Source of the DNA: Psychrobacter immobilis
GTDB taxonomy: Bacteria; Pseudomonadota; Gammaproteobacteria; Pseudomonadales; Moraxellaceae
Assembly: GCF_904846175.1 (NCBI RefSeq)
Contig: NZ_CAJGZM010000016.1
Span: 1 to 35,010 of the forward strand
Direction of reading: 5' to 3'
Length of the DNA: 35,010 nt
A program made the translations under genes and the position numbers. Of this stretch, positions 1-7,867 are shown piece after piece; within the stretch, counting starts at the first letter, position 1, and every line of letters starts with the position of its first letter. The notes beneath the pieces are model-generated. The model did no database searches, was not told where the DNA came from, and saw only the letters and a list, made by a program, of their open reading frames with translations.

Positions 1-62
1 CTCAGCGGGGGTAGCAGTTTGCTGAGTATAGCCTGTTTACGTTCTTCGCTATATCGTGGCAT
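1..62 (-). CDS. Transposase N-terminus, partial (IS3/IS911-like OrfA)
   Basis: Only about 20 codons are visible, starting MPRYSEERKQAILSKLLPP. This resembles the basic N-terminus of helix-turn-helix OrfA proteins of IS3-type transposases, which bind the element ends. An ATG at 60-62 follows a GAGGAC Shine-Dalgarno at about 6 nt spacing, which supports the start. The rest of the gene lies beyond the left edge. The family call is from memory of similar proteins and could be wrong; that it is a transposase start is more certain than which family. Confidence 0.5.
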   Translation of the reverse strand, partial: MPRYSEERKQAILSKLLPPL

Positions 63-130
63 GATGTGTCCTCATTGTCCCCTTTGGAATTATTATTTAG
101 GGGTGACAACTATCCTGCCATAGGGGGCAG
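1..130 (-). mobile_element. End of an insertion sequence (IS3-like), partial
   Basis: The window opens inside an insertion sequence. The first codons of a transposase read leftward from 62, with a ribosome site (GAGGAC) just upstream. The element end is probably near 129-130: the strand carrying the transposase would begin TGCCCCCTATGG, fitting the TG...CA ends of IS3-type elements, and a short dyad (CTGCC 115-119 / GGCAG 126-130) lies at that end. The other terminus is outside the window, so neither the inverted repeat nor a target duplication can be confirmed. Family is inferred from the N-terminal protein sequence only. Confidence 0.55.
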
Positions 131-187
131 TCTATCGTTAGATATTACTTAGTTTGATATTACTTAATTAGTATTTTCCCATAAAAA

Positions 188-214
188 AGCCCTCATTAAA
201 TGTGAGGGCTTTTT
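188..214 (-). terminator. Rho-independent terminator of fur
   Basis: An 8-bp perfect stem (AGCCCTCA 188-195 / TGAGGGCT 203-210) has a run of A on its left and T on its right, so it could work in both directions. It lies about 60 nt past the fur stop and separates fur from the insertion sequence. Confidence 0.85.
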
Positions 215-274
215 GCAGTTTTTAAATTAATAGTTTTTATATTATCATTATAAGATCGTTGATTTCTAAACCGC

Positions 275-709
275 TTATTTTGCACTGTCTCTACAAGCTT
301 GATTATTACAGATACCATATAACACCAAAGAATGACCAGATAACTTAAAGCCATGCTCTGCTGCTACTTTGGTCTGTTCTTCTTCAATCGTCTTATTATG
401 GAATTCGATAATCTTACCGCAAACATCACAAACCAGATGGTCATGGTGTTCTTCTTGGGTAATCTCAAACACCGATAGATTATTTTCAAAGTTGTGCCGT
501 TCAACGATACCTGCTTGCTCAAACTGGGTTAGGACACGATAAACAGTTGCCAGTCCCACATCCTCACCTTGCTCAATTAGCGCCTTGTATACCTCTTCTG
601 CACTCATATGATGCAGCTCTGCGCTTTCAAGCAGCTCTAAAATCTTGATACGCGGTAACGTTACTTTTAAACCCGCTTTACGTAAATCTTGATTGGTAAA
701 AGAAGCCAT
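275..709 (-). CDS. fur: Ferric uptake regulator Fur
   Basis: Iron-responsive DNA-binding repressor, 144 residues, the usual Fur length. The N-terminal winged helix (about 1-85) is followed by the metal-binding and dimerisation domain. HHDHLVCDVCG at 88-98 carries the His cluster and the C94-x2-C97 zinc pair; C134 and C139 form the second Cys pair. The open frame extends to 787, but the ATG at 707-709 is chosen because AAGGGA precedes it and the protein then begins at the conserved N-terminus (MASFTNQDLRKAGLK). It is divergent from bamE, an arrangement also known in Pseudomonas. Fur with its metal would repress iron-uptake genes and possibly itself. Confidence 0.97.
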   Translation of the reverse strand: MASFTNQDLRKAGLKVTLPRIKILELLESAELHHMSAEEVYKALIEQGEDVGLATVYRVLTQFEQAGIVERHNFENNLSVFEITQEEHHDHLVCDVCGKIIEFHNKTIEEEQTKVAAEHGFKLSGHSLVLYGICNNQACRDSAK

Positions 710-782
710 AATATCCCTTCTGACTATGAAAGTCTTAGCAAATAAATTTGGAAAAACAGGAGTGAAATAATCGTCAATACTT

Positions 783-816
783 AGCAATAATTGCTGATAA
801 AAAATAATCGTTATAA
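783..816. promoter_or_regulatory. Dyads between fur and bamE, possible Fur operator
   Basis: A perfect 6-1-6 inverted repeat (AGCAAT-A-ATTGCT, 783-795) is followed at 802-816 by AAATAAT-C-GTTATAA, which matches 10 of 14 arm positions of the 7-1-7 Fur box (TGATAAT-N-ATTATCA). Both lie about 75-110 nt upstream of the fur start in the divergent promoter region. Autoregulation is a plausible inference and is not shown by the sequence alone. The rest of the 710-1034 gap is AT-rich with no other clear signal. Confidence 0.35.
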
Positions 817-1034
817 AAAATTAGCCATTATTAAGCATATTTTTAGGGCATTTTTTCATAACAATCTGCTGCCAAGTGTATGAATTTAAAATATAAATAA
901 TAAATATAGCAAGATAGCGTTTGGTAAATAATGTCGTAAGTGGTAGGCAATTGCAAGTAAATGACGTATCATTTGTCCAAGATTGTCAGCGAGACCAACA
1001 TCACAGGTTTTTAGCTGCACCTAACCCATTTCTT

Positions 1035-1454
1035 ATGAGTCATCTTACCATGATAAAGACATTAAATTTTCGTTCGTTAAGCTCTGCAAGTGCATTACGC
1101 AAGATTGCCATGACAACTATGCTTAGTGCCACCGTGGCTATGTCTGGCTGCTCATTACTGAGTGTCTATAAGATTGATTTGCCACAGGGAACTGCTATTA
1201 CCCAAACCCAAGCTCAAAAAGTGCAAGTGGGTATGAATCAAAATCAGGTGCTTTATATTCTTGGTAGCCCAGCGATTAAAGATACACTAGCGCCAAAACG
1301 CTGGGATTATATTTACGATTATAAAGCAGGAACCGAAGGCCGCCGTCAAGGCATCGCCGATGTTAAAAATGCCAGCCAGCATTTAATTATCTATTTTGAT
1401 GATAACGGTATAGTAACCCGTATCGAAGGTATCGATAGCCTACCTGCATCTTAG
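1035..1454 (+). CDS. bamE: Outer-membrane assembly lipoprotein BamE (SmpA/OmlA)
   Basis: Small lipoprotein subunit of the BAM complex, which inserts beta-barrel proteins into the outer membrane. A signal sequence ends in a lipobox (VAMSGC; Cys at residue 34 counting from the ATG at 1050). The mature domain shows the SmpA/OmlA hallmarks: VQVGMNQNQVLYILGSP, a WDYIYDY strand, and a final strand IIYFDDNGIVTRIEG. The open frame begins at a TTG at 921, but the residues before 1035 look non-coding. ATG 1035 and ATG 1050 are both possible and neither has a strong Shine-Dalgarno. It is divergent from fur and ends 44 nt from the convergent rnfH with no obvious terminator between. Confidence 0.9.
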   Translation: MSHLTMIKTLNFRSLSSASALRKIAMTTMLSATVAMSGCSLLSVYKIDLPQGTAITQTQAQKVQVGMNQNQVLYILGSPAIKDTLAPKRWDYIYDYKAGTEGRRQGIADVKNASQHLIIYFDDNGIVTRIEGIDSLPAS

Positions 1455-1498
1455 GTCGGTGCGCAGATCATAACGACTTACTAGATAGCTACTAAGCC

Positions 1499-1870
1499 TT
1501 AACCACGAGATTTACTTTTGCGCTGAGACATAGGATCAGCGCTTAAGCTGCGATATACCTCTACCCGATCAAAAGCCTGCAATTGATAATTGAGCGGCTG
1601 CTTTTGTGCGTATACGCCAACATGCCAACGCTTAGCCATTGGCGTTGTCGTATTAACGACCTGCTCGCACCATGTTGCCAGCGCTTCAAACTGCTTTAGC
1701 CAACCGACTTGCGCCAATGCCTCATACAAAGTTGTACCCTGACTGACTTGCGCAGTTAGGTAATGCTGACATACTCCATCTTCTGCATACGCCAAATATA
1801 CCGTCATCAAATTGCTTTGCTCAGCCTGAGACATATCGATGTTAGCTTCACTGTTATTAGCAGTAGTCAT
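1499..1870 (-). CDS. rnfH: RnfH-family ubiquitin-like protein (RatB)
   Basis: Protein of 123 residues with the RnfH/UPF0125 pattern. The C-terminal half has the motif HVGVYAQKQPLNYQL, then FDRVEVYRSLSADPMSQRK, matching the family's DRVEIYRPL-ADPK signature. The family has a beta-grasp fold of uncertain role; it is found beside rnf genes or in ratA-ratB-bamE clusters. Here bamE is the tail-to-tail neighbour, keeping part of that context although ratA is not in the window. The ATG at 1868-1870 overlaps the upstream transporter stop (TAATG), indicating translational coupling; the longer frame to 1951 lies inside the transporter gene and is rejected. Confidence 0.82.
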   Translation of the reverse strand: MTTANNSEANIDMSQAEQSNLMTVYLAYAEDGVCQHYLTAQVSQGTTLYEALAQVGWLKQFEALATWCEQVVNTTTPMAKRWHVGVYAQKQPLNYQLQAFDRVEVYRSLSADPMSQRKSKSRG

Positions 1871-3012
1871 TAACTTAACCACTGCATCACCCAACCGATT
1901 AACGCTAACAGTAACGCCAGCGGCACAATCAAGCGTATTGCCACCCGCCATAGGTTATAAAAAGCTTCGTTGCCAAAGTTTAAAGATTTACGCAGATGAC
2001 TAATTTTCATCTGCCAACCGGCAAAGACAGACAATAACAACACAGCGATACTACTGATAATCACCAAAATGCCGACTAGCCAATTAGTCGGTATGGCAAC
2101 GACTAACAGCAGCGCGACCACAAATGTTAACACCACACTGACTAGCAAACCAAATTTATGCGCCAATTGCTGAGAGCTATAATGTAATAAATAGCTGGCC
2201 ACAAATAACACCCCGACCCAATACAGTAACTGCCCAATCGGTGGTAACACCATACCACTGATAAATAAGGCGACCACGCCAACTACCAACTGTAATATCC
2301 AAATCGGCAGAACAAGCTTGGTTGCGCGATATTCTTGCGCGGCTTGATCACGAGAGGACTTCTGAGCGTTGTAATTATCAACACCTACTGCAGTAACCGC
2401 TTGCTTACTCACTAAACTTTGACCAAACCAATATAAGCCTGTACCTGCGCCCACACTGACTAACGCCAAAGCAACAGCACGTGCCCATTCGCTTAAGCTG
2501 ACATCAGTCATCGCAAAAATGATATTTGGTAAGCCGTTTGCTACGCCCAATAACAAACCGACCAGCATTAAGCCCAAACCAATCGGTAAAGGCGCGACAC
2601 CCAATAAGCTTAATAAGACAGTAATGACCATTAAGCCTGCGGCAATAGCAAAGCTTGGCACGTCAGGCGCGCTATTGAGCTCTGTTAGAGCCGCTAAAAT
2701 ACCGGTACTTGCCCCCGATATAACCAACGCTGCGATAATAATGGACACCAATGCTGCAAGCCACCCAAAGCCGCGCCATAAAGAGCTAGCATCTGCCTCG
2801 CGAGTGAGCTTTTGCATACCGGCCACAGGCGCTTCGGCACTACGATAGGCTAAGGCAATCTCAGCATAAACCACTGGTAGCGAAACGAGCACCATCGCTA
2901 ATAGCCAAAGCAACCAAAAATCAATTTCGCCTATGGATGCTGGTGCAAACCATCGGAACAATAGTAGCGGGAGCAGCGCGGCGATAAAGTAAGAAGCATA
3001 ACGGATCATCAT
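1870..3012 (-). CDS. NSS-like membrane transporter
   Basis: Integral membrane protein of 380 residues with about 11 hydrophobic segments. The segment MVLVSLPVVYAEIALAYRS near residues 40-58 resembles TM1/TM2 of bacterial neurotransmitter:sodium symporters (a P-x-x-x-x-E-x-A-L pattern). The final LWRVAIRLIVPLALLLALIG matches the C-terminal helix of that family. It is shorter than typical NSS transporters (about 450-500 residues) and its loops are reduced, so substrate and sodium coupling cannot be told. The start is one of two adjacent ATG codons (3010-3012 or 3007-3009), with no strong Shine-Dalgarno. The stop overlaps the rnfH start, so the two are one transcription unit. Confidence 0.65.
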   Translation of the reverse strand: MMIRYASYFIAALLPLLLFRWFAPASIGEIDFWLLWLLAMVLVSLPVVYAEIALAYRSAEAPVAGMQKLTREADASSLWRGFGWLAALVSIIIAALVISGASTGILAALTELNSAPDVPSFAIAAGLMVITVLLSLLGVAPLPIGLGLMLVGLLLGVANGLPNIIFAMTDVSLSEWARAVALALVSVGAGTGLYWFGQSLVSKQAVTAVGVDNYNAQKSSRDQAAQEYRATKLVLPIWILQLVVGVVALFISGMVLPPIGQLLYWVGVLFVASYLLHYSSQQLAHKFGLLVSVVLTFVVALLLVVAIPTNWLVGILVIISSIAVLLLSVFAGWQMKISHLRKSLNFGNEAFYNLWRVAIRLIVPLALLLALIGWVMQWLS

Positions 3013-3050
3013 AATTTAAACCCAAGCGATTCAAAGTGAATAACATTTAA

Positions 3051-3079
3051 TGATATAAAGCACTTAGTGATATAAAGCA
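3051..3079. repeat. 12-bp direct repeat upstream of the transporter
   Basis: TGATATAAAGCA occurs at 3051-3062 and again at 3068-3079, a 17-bp period, in the 5' region of the transporter-rnfH unit. It could be a regulator site or chance in AT-rich DNA. Confidence 0.4.
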
Positions 3080-3181
3080 TTGATAAACACCTATAATTTC
3101 TATGATAATTTTTCTACAGGCGGCTTATCTTATACAAGTCTTATAAAAGGTCATACAAATTATATAAGGACTAGCAGTTAT

Positions 3182-3205
3182 AAAAAAACCCCGAAATCGG
3201 GGTTT
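3182..3205 (-). terminator. Rho-independent terminator of cytochrome c4
   Basis: Stem AAACCCCG (3186-3193) / CGGGGTTT (3198-3205) with a 4-nt loop. On the minus strand it is followed by a run of T (the A run at 3182-3188). It lies 66 nt past the cytochrome stop. Confidence 0.87.
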
Positions 3206-3271
3206 AATAGCTAAATCGTAATGACTGCATGAAAGCACATAAGTTAGTATTTCATCTAAACATACAACAAA

Positions 3272-3940
3272 TTAGTGAATAGCACTTACATAGTCTGACA
3301 AGATACGAATATCGCGATCAGACAGTTTTGATGCGACAGTTTGCATCATACCCATCTCGCCTTCTTTCGCTGCGTCATTGGCACGTTTTTGCTCGTCGCT
3401 ATCGATATCGTCTGCACGACCAGCTGCACGGAAAAGCTTTAGCTGAGTAGCGATATATTCAGCGTGCTGACCACCTAAACGTGGAAATGCTGCCCAAACG
3501 TTACCTGCTGCATCTGGACCATGACAGCCTGCGCAACCAATAACACCGCGTGACTTATCACCACCTAAAAACAGCTTAGTCGCTTCTTGCGTGGTAGCAG
3601 GGTTACCAAACGCCACACCCCAAGGTGCTTGGCTTGCATAATAACCTGCGACGTTGGCTAAATCTTGCTGAGATAAATTGGCAACTTGTGATTGCATGAT
3701 ACCGTTTTTGCGGTAACCTGATTTAAACTCAACCAATTGTTTGTATAAGTACTTCACATTTTGACCGCCAAGATTTGGCTGGGCTGGTATAGGGCTCACA
3801 CCATTAACACCATGACAAGCAGCACAGACCGTTTCTGCGACTTGCTTGCCAGCGTTAAGATCATATTTAGGAACAGTGATAGCAGCTTGTACGCTGAAAC
3901 TTGCAACACATAAGCTGGCGGCAGCGATTAACTTTTTCAT
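3272..3940 (-). CDS. Diheme cytochrome c4
   Basis: Periplasmic electron carrier of 222 residues, the expected size for cytochrome c4, which passes electrons toward terminal oxidases. A Sec signal peptide (MKKLIAAASLCVASFSVQA, cut near residue 19) precedes two cytochrome c domains. Heme motifs are C39-A-A-C-H43 and C136-A-G-C-H140, and each domain has a Met-containing segment for the sixth ligand (GIMQSQ near 82; GEMGMMQ late in domain two). PNLGGQ and PRLGGQH repeat between the halves, showing internal duplication. The start at 3940 gives a proper signal peptide and has AGGA upstream; the frame to 4012 is rejected. Confidence 0.94.
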   Translation of the reverse strand: MKKLIAAASLCVASFSVQAAITVPKYDLNAGKQVAETVCAACHGVNGVSPIPAQPNLGGQNVKYLYKQLVEFKSGYRKNGIMQSQVANLSQQDLANVAGYYASQAPWGVAFGNPATTQEATKLFLGGDKSRGVIGCAGCHGPDAAGNVWAAFPRLGGQHAEYIATQLKLFRAAGRADDIDSDEQKRANDAAKEGEMGMMQTVASKLSDRDIRILSDYVSAIH

Positions 3941-4277
3941 TGATACAAATCCTACTAACTCGATGTAAGCGTTATCTAGCATGATTGCAGTGTCAAAAGA
4001 CGTAATAGTCACCTAGCCATCATTTATTCAGCTAAGCCATATATTATATAGTCTTTATAACAAGCAGCCCGAAAGTACTTACTAATATCAGGGTTTATTT
4101 TGGATTATTATAGCAAGACTTTTTACTATTTGCCTACTTAATCGTAGCATTGCAGTTTTTTTCTGCTCATACCATAGCTATACGATTAATAAAAAAACAA
4201 AAAGCGCAAAAGGTTCAGTAACCTTGCGCCTTATATTATTTATCTCTACTATTATTTAAGCTTTAAATACTCACCTA
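3941..4277 (-). promoter_or_regulatory. Leader of cytochrome c4 with extended -10 candidate
   Basis: A gene-free stretch between the c5 stop and the c4 start. On the minus strand it holds an extended -10 (TGCTATAAT, plus-strand positions 4107-4115), which would start a transcript about 160 nt before the c4 ATG. No good -35 is seen, which extended -10 promoters do not need. The c5 terminator lies at 4204-4229. Confidence 0.35.
4204..4229 (-). terminator. Terminator-like hairpin after cytochrome c5
   Basis: GCGC + AAGGTT on the left pairs with AACCTTGCGC on the right, with two extra A bulged. The A-rich run at 4190-4203 gives a T tract on the minus strand. It lies about 50 nt after the c5 stop. 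Confidence 0.7.
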
Positions 4278-4613
4278 CTACTTACTCATATATTCGATAA
4301 GCTTGCGGTAATCGTCATCATTACAGTCTTCGCACAGGCCACCCGCTGGCATTTGAATCATGCCGCTTTTTACTGATTTAACTAGCGCTGGCATACCCTT
4401 TTGCTTAATAAGCTGTTGCCATTTGGCACTGTCGCCTTTTTTAATCGCATTTAGCGCGCCACTATCGTGACAAGCAGCACATGAGCTATCATAGGATGCA
4501 GCAATATCAGCTGCGCCGGCAGTACTTATCATTGCCGCACTGATTAATAATACTGCGCCGCTACTGGCTAACAAGCGGTTGCTTTTGGCAAAAAATTTGC
4601 TGATTGAGAACAT
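4278..4613 (-). CDS. Monoheme cytochrome c5-type protein
   Basis: Exported 111-residue cytochrome. After a signal peptide (cut near residues 33-35) comes one heme motif, C45-A-A-C-H49. Near the end MPAGGLCEDCNDDDYRKLIEYM has the axial Met and the extra C-x2-C pair that marks cytochrome c5. It probably carries electrons in the periplasm alongside c4; the two are encoded in the same direction but each has its own terminator. The ATG at 4611-4613 is chosen over the GTG at 4625 because GAGGTG sits 5-6 nt upstream of the ATG and overlaps that GTG. Confidence 0.88.
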   Translation of the reverse strand: MFSISKFFAKSNRLLASSGAVLLISAAMISTAGAADIAASYDSSCAACHDSGALNAIKKGDSAKWQQLIKQKGMPALVKSVKSGMIQMPAGGLCEDCNDDDYRKLIEYMSK

Positions 4614-5007
4614 GCGACACCTCACCTCGTTTCTTCATTCGCTTAATCAATGATTTTATTAAACGCCTTTCATTCAATCTTCTAACTAAGATTGTAACAA
4701 TATATGTCGTACTAATATATATAAATATAGTTTAGCTTTGTTAACGTTGTGTGATGAGGTAGAAATGACCCTAAACACAATATTCATTTAAGCATATATT
4801 TTTATCAAGCTGTGATTAATATAAGGTTAATAGCCGTTATTTCAATAACTAAGCGCCGTAATAGTATAGAATAGGCATTATCCTAAAACCTTATTATGAT
4901 TGAAGTCTTATTTTTGCAGTGCACCTATTCCATACGCTGCTTTAAGCCTAGCTCGATCAAAAAATTTTCACTACCGTATCCAATTTTTCAAGATTAATGA
5001 GTCACTT
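4614..5007. promoter_or_regulatory. Divergent intergenic region, cytochrome c5 / engB
   Basis: AT-rich non-coding DNA between two divergent genes. A weak sigma-70-like pair for engB can be proposed (TTCAAT 4841-4846, 18-nt spacer, TATAGA 4865-4870). The open frame from 4900 into engB does not look like real protein. Nothing else clear is seen. Confidence 0.3.
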
Positions 5008-5838
5008 ATGAGTACCCCGTTCAAAGATGTCGCCGCTGAACATGCGGATTTTAATACCAAAGCCCGTCAGCGCATTCAGCAAACAGAATTTTTGATGTCT
5101 GCACCAACTTTTCGCCTTTGTCCACCCGATGTAGGACTAGAGGTTGCTTTTGCTGGACGTTCAAACGCCGGTAAATCGTCAGCTATTAATGCATTAACCA
5201 ATCAGCGCCAATTGGCACGCTCGTCTAAAACGCCTGGTCGCACGCAGATGATTAACTTTTTTAGTATCGGCGATAGTGATAGACGTTTGGTCGATTTGCC
5301 CGGTTATGGTTATGCGGCCGTACCGCTTGAGATGAAAAAAGAATGGCAAGTTGAGCTAGAAGAATATCTCGTATCGCGCTCAAGCCTTGCAGGTTTGGTG
5401 CTGATGTCAGATATCCGTCATCCGCTTAAATTCTTTGATGAGCAAATGCTGTATTGGGCAAAAGATGGTGAGCTACCGGTGCATATCCTGCTAACTAAAG
5501 CCGATAAGCTTAAATATGGTGCTTCCAAAAACGCGCTACTGAATACCCGTAAAAGACTGAAACAATTGGGCTTAAACTGCACCATTCAGCTATTTTCGGC
5601 GTTAAGAAAAGAAGGGCTTGATGAATTGGCAGGTGTCATGGGTAACTGGTATGAGTATCAACTGGATGCCAATAAAATTATTGAGTCCTCTTTTGCTTTG
5701 CTAGAAGGGGATGAGCTAGAGGATGCAATTGAAAAAGACGCTATTGAAAAGAGCGTTGTTCAAAAAGGAAATATTGAGGAAGATAGTGCCGAAAAAGATA
5801 GTGCCGAAAAAGATAGTACTGAAAAAAATGGCGAGTAA
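5008..5838 (+). CDS. engB: Ribosome biogenesis GTPase EngB (YihA/YsxC)
   Basis: GTP-binding protein needed for large ribosomal subunit assembly. From the ATG at 5008 it is 276 residues. The GTPase motifs are in order: G1 GRSNAGKSS (50-58), G2 region SKTPGRTQ, G3 DLPGYGYA, G4 LTKADK. The family is usually about 200-215 residues; the excess is a charged C-terminal tail rich in E, K, D and S, built partly from a 15-bp tandem repeat (5782-5826). The tail is outside the GTPase fold and its role is unknown. The start was chosen because the family begins just before the FLMSAP segment; the frame upstream to 4900 lacks similarity. Confidence 0.93.
   Translation: MSTPFKDVAAEHADFNTKARQRIQQTEFLMSAPTFRLCPPDVGLEVAFAGRSNAGKSSAINALTNQRQLARSSKTPGRTQMINFFSIGDSDRRLVDLPGYGYAAVPLEMKKEWQVELEEYLVSRSSLAGLVLMSDIRHPLKFFDEQMLYWAKDGELPVHILLTKADKLKYGASKNALLNTRKRLKQLGLNCTIQLFSALRKEGLDELAGVMGNWYEYQLDANKIIESSFALLEGDELEDAIEKDAIEKSVVQKGNIEEDSAEKDSAEKDSTEKNGE
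5782..5826 (+). repeat. Three tandem 15-bp repeats in the engB tail
   Basis: GATAGTGCCGAAAAA occurs at 5782-5796 and 5797-5811 and, with GCC changed to ACT, at 5812-5826. Each unit encodes D-S-A/T-E-K, so changes in copy number stay in frame and only lengthen or shorten the acidic/basic tail. Confidence 0.9.
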
Positions 5839-5890
5839 ACCTCATAGTTTTCGCCAGTCCTACTTTTTAATCAGTTAAAGTCTTTAACTA

Positions 5891-5928
5891 AAAAGGGTTT
5901 ATCACTAATAACGATAAACCCTTTTTTT
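5891..5928. terminator. Bidirectional terminator between engB and the HAD gene
   Basis: Perfect 13-bp stem AAAAGGGTTTATC (5891-5903) / GATAAACCCTTTT (5913-5925), with T run to the right and A run to the left. It can end both convergent genes. Confidence 0.93.
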
Positions 5929-5974
5929 ATTGTGATTTTTATGGCCATTTTTTATCATATCAACTGATTTTTAT

Positions 5975-6688
5975 TTAAGCACACAATAGCTCGGCCAAGG
6001 CTTGCGGAGTATCTACTTGATAAGTCGGCTGCTGGGCGGCAAGCTCGCTACTCGATGCCGTACCATAATTGACCGCAATACTGGTCATGCCCAAACGGTT
6101 GGCCATTTGAATATCATAAATACTATCGCCAATAAATACTGCATGAGAGATGGATTGCTTGGTAAAGTCTAGAATATCGCTCAGCATTTGCGGGTCAGGT
6201 TTTGAGCCTGACTCATCAGCACAGCGCGTGATGGCAAAATAATGATGACTATTAGACCCATCTAGTACCCGATCTAGTCCCATTCTTTTCTTGCCTGTGG
6301 CGACCGCAAGCTGCTTATTTTGCTGTTGTAAGGTTTGCAGCATATTTTCGATAGGCACAAAAAACGGCGTACGATGACTGTTTGCAATATAGTAGTCCGC
6401 ATAACTTTGCTGAATCGCTAGCTTCTGCGCATCACTTGCTTGCGGGTATAAAATCTCAATACCACACATTAAGCTCAGCCCAATGATGTCTTTGACTGCC
6501 TGATCCGTGGTGGTAAAGCCATGCGCCTCGCCTGCGACATGCATCGACTCAACGATTAAGCCAATCGAATCCATCAAGGTGCCATCCCAATCAAAAATAA
6601 TCAGCGTTTTATTTGCTAAGTGATGCTCGGCTGCTAACTCAGAAGTATTGGCTGCGGCGAATTTATTAGCGAGTGATAATGCTGTCAT
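5975..6688 (-). CDS. HAD-superfamily hydrolase (phosphoglycolate phosphatase-like)
   Basis: Cytoplasmic phosphatase-type protein of 237 residues. HAD motif I is D33-W-D35-G-T, motif II T131 in VATGKKR, motif III K163 in GSKPDP, and motif IV IGDSIYD (D188, D192). The cap between motifs I and II is alpha-helical, as in the Gph/PGP group. The substrate cannot be told. It follows rluC on the same strand, a pairing also known in Pseudomonas and Acinetobacter, so a shared transcript is likely. The ATG at 6686-6688 has AAGGGT upstream. Confidence 0.85.
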   Translation of the reverse strand: MTALSLANKFAAANTSELAAEHHLANKTLIIFDWDGTLMDSIGLIVESMHVAGEAHGFTTTDQAVKDIIGLSLMCGIEILYPQASDAQKLAIQQSYADYYIANSHRTPFFVPIENMLQTLQQQNKQLAVATGKKRMGLDRVLDGSNSHHYFAITRCADESGSKPDPQMLSDILDFTKQSISHAVFIGDSIYDIQMANRLGMTSIAVNYGTASSSELAAQQPTYQVDTPQALAELLCA

Positions 6689-6728
6689 GGACTAACCCTT
6701 AACTATTCATCGTAAATGGCGGATGTGA

Positions 6729-6785
6729 AAACGTCACGGTCACTCATTTGGCTAAGATAGGCCCTTATAAGTAACTGTGACGTTT
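6729..6785. repeat. 12-bp inverted repeat between rluC and the HAD gene
   Basis: AAACGTCACGGT (6729-6740) pairs with ACTGTGACGTTT (6774-6785), with one G-U, around a 33-nt loop. It lacks a T run, so it is not a classical terminator. It might affect expression of the HAD gene after rluC. Confidence 0.5.
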
Positions 6786-6841
6786 ATGCTTAATACTTCA
6801 TGCTAGTTTGAAATCTAGATTTCAATATCAATATTTTAAAC

Positions 6842-7867
6842 CTATTCAGGTAGTTTAGTGTCAGCTGGTAACCAAGCTACCATCTCATCTGGTAATGGTG
6901 CGGTAATGGTCTCATAACCGGGAATATCTAAACGCCACGCATGTAAGCACAGACGATGGACGCCAGACTTGTCATGCACATTATATTTATCATCACCTAA
7001 GATAGCATGACCGATATGCGCTAAGTGTACGCGAATCTGATGAGTACGACCGGTCAGTGGCTTGGCTTCAAGCAAACTGACTGGCTGATTGGCAAGCATA
7101 AAACGACCATGAACGATAATATCTGTCTGGCTTTCTTTGGCTTGCGCATCTTGTGCATCTACTTTTACGCGGCGCTCACCGCTAGCCAACGTGTAGCGCA
7201 ATAATGGCGCATCGATACGCTGCTCGTTCAGTGCAGGCTGACCTTTGGCGATACATAGATAATGTTTTTGGATGGTCTTATCAACAAGATGCTGCTGCAA
7301 GGCTTTTAACGATGAGCGTTTTTTAGAAATCATCAGCAGACCTGAGGTATCTTTATCGATACGATGAATCAGCTCGAGATACTTTTTACCCGTCACTTCA
7401 CGCATGGCTTCGATAACGCCAAAATCTAAACCACTACCGCCATGAACGGCGATGCCAGAAGGTTTATTGAGTACGATTAACCCTTCATCTTCGTAGACCA
7501 CACGTGCCAATAAGCTCTTGGCAAATTCGGTACTGATAATAGGTTTATCACGGGTAGCTAGCTGGACAGGTGCAATACGCACCACATCTTCACGCTGCAA
7601 TCTGTCATGCGCTTTACAGCGTTTATTATTGACGCGCACTTCATCAGAGCGAATCATTTTATAGATATGCGGTTTAGGCAAGCCTTTTAGACGATTGAGT
7701 AAAAAGTTGTCCAAGCGCTGGTCATGCTGATGGCGAGTGACTTCAAGGTAATTCACCTTTTCAAAGTTACTAATTTCGTCATCGGCGCTTTGCGGGCGCG
7801 TTTTGCTATTAAAGATAGCCGGAGCTTCGTGGATAGGTTCGTCGTTTGTCATTTTGGCATTCGTCAT
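6842..7867 (-). CDS. rluC: 23S rRNA pseudouridine synthase RluC
   Basis: Converts specific uridines of 23S rRNA to pseudouridine (positions 955, 2504 and 2580 in E. coli). The 341-residue protein has an S4 RNA-binding domain (about 48-105: QRLDNFLLNRL, VRVNNKRCK) followed by the RluA-type catalytic domain with HRIDKDTSG; D171 is the expected catalytic Asp. LTGRTHQIRVHLAHIGHAILGDDKY matches the family's later conserved block. The first 40 residues are a less conserved extension. The start at 7867 has no strong Shine-Dalgarno; a second Met follows four codons later. Divergent from rne, as in E. coli. Confidence 0.93.
   Translation of the reverse strand: MTNAKMTNDEPIHEAPAIFNSKTRPQSADDEISNFEKVNYLEVTRHQHDQRLDNFLLNRLKGLPKPHIYKMIRSDEVRVNNKRCKAHDRLQREDVVRIAPVQLATRDKPIISTEFAKSLLARVVYEDEGLIVLNKPSGIAVHGGSGLDFGVIEAMREVTGKKYLELIHRIDKDTSGLLMISKKRSSLKALQQHLVDKTIQKHYLCIAKGQPALNEQRIDAPLLRYTLASGERRVKVDAQDAQAKESQTDIIVHGRFMLANQPVSLLEAKPLTGRTHQIRVHLAHIGHAILGDDKYNVHDKSGVHRLCLHAWRLDIPGYETITAPLPDEMVAWLPADTKLPE

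Noticed and set aside
2519..2848. Plus-strand frame inside the NSS-like gene
   Set aside because: Antisense shadow of a membrane-protein gene without its own signals.
4900..5007. Upstream extension of engB
   Set aside because: Residues before the ATG at 5008 do not resemble the family, and the region looks like promoter or leader DNA.
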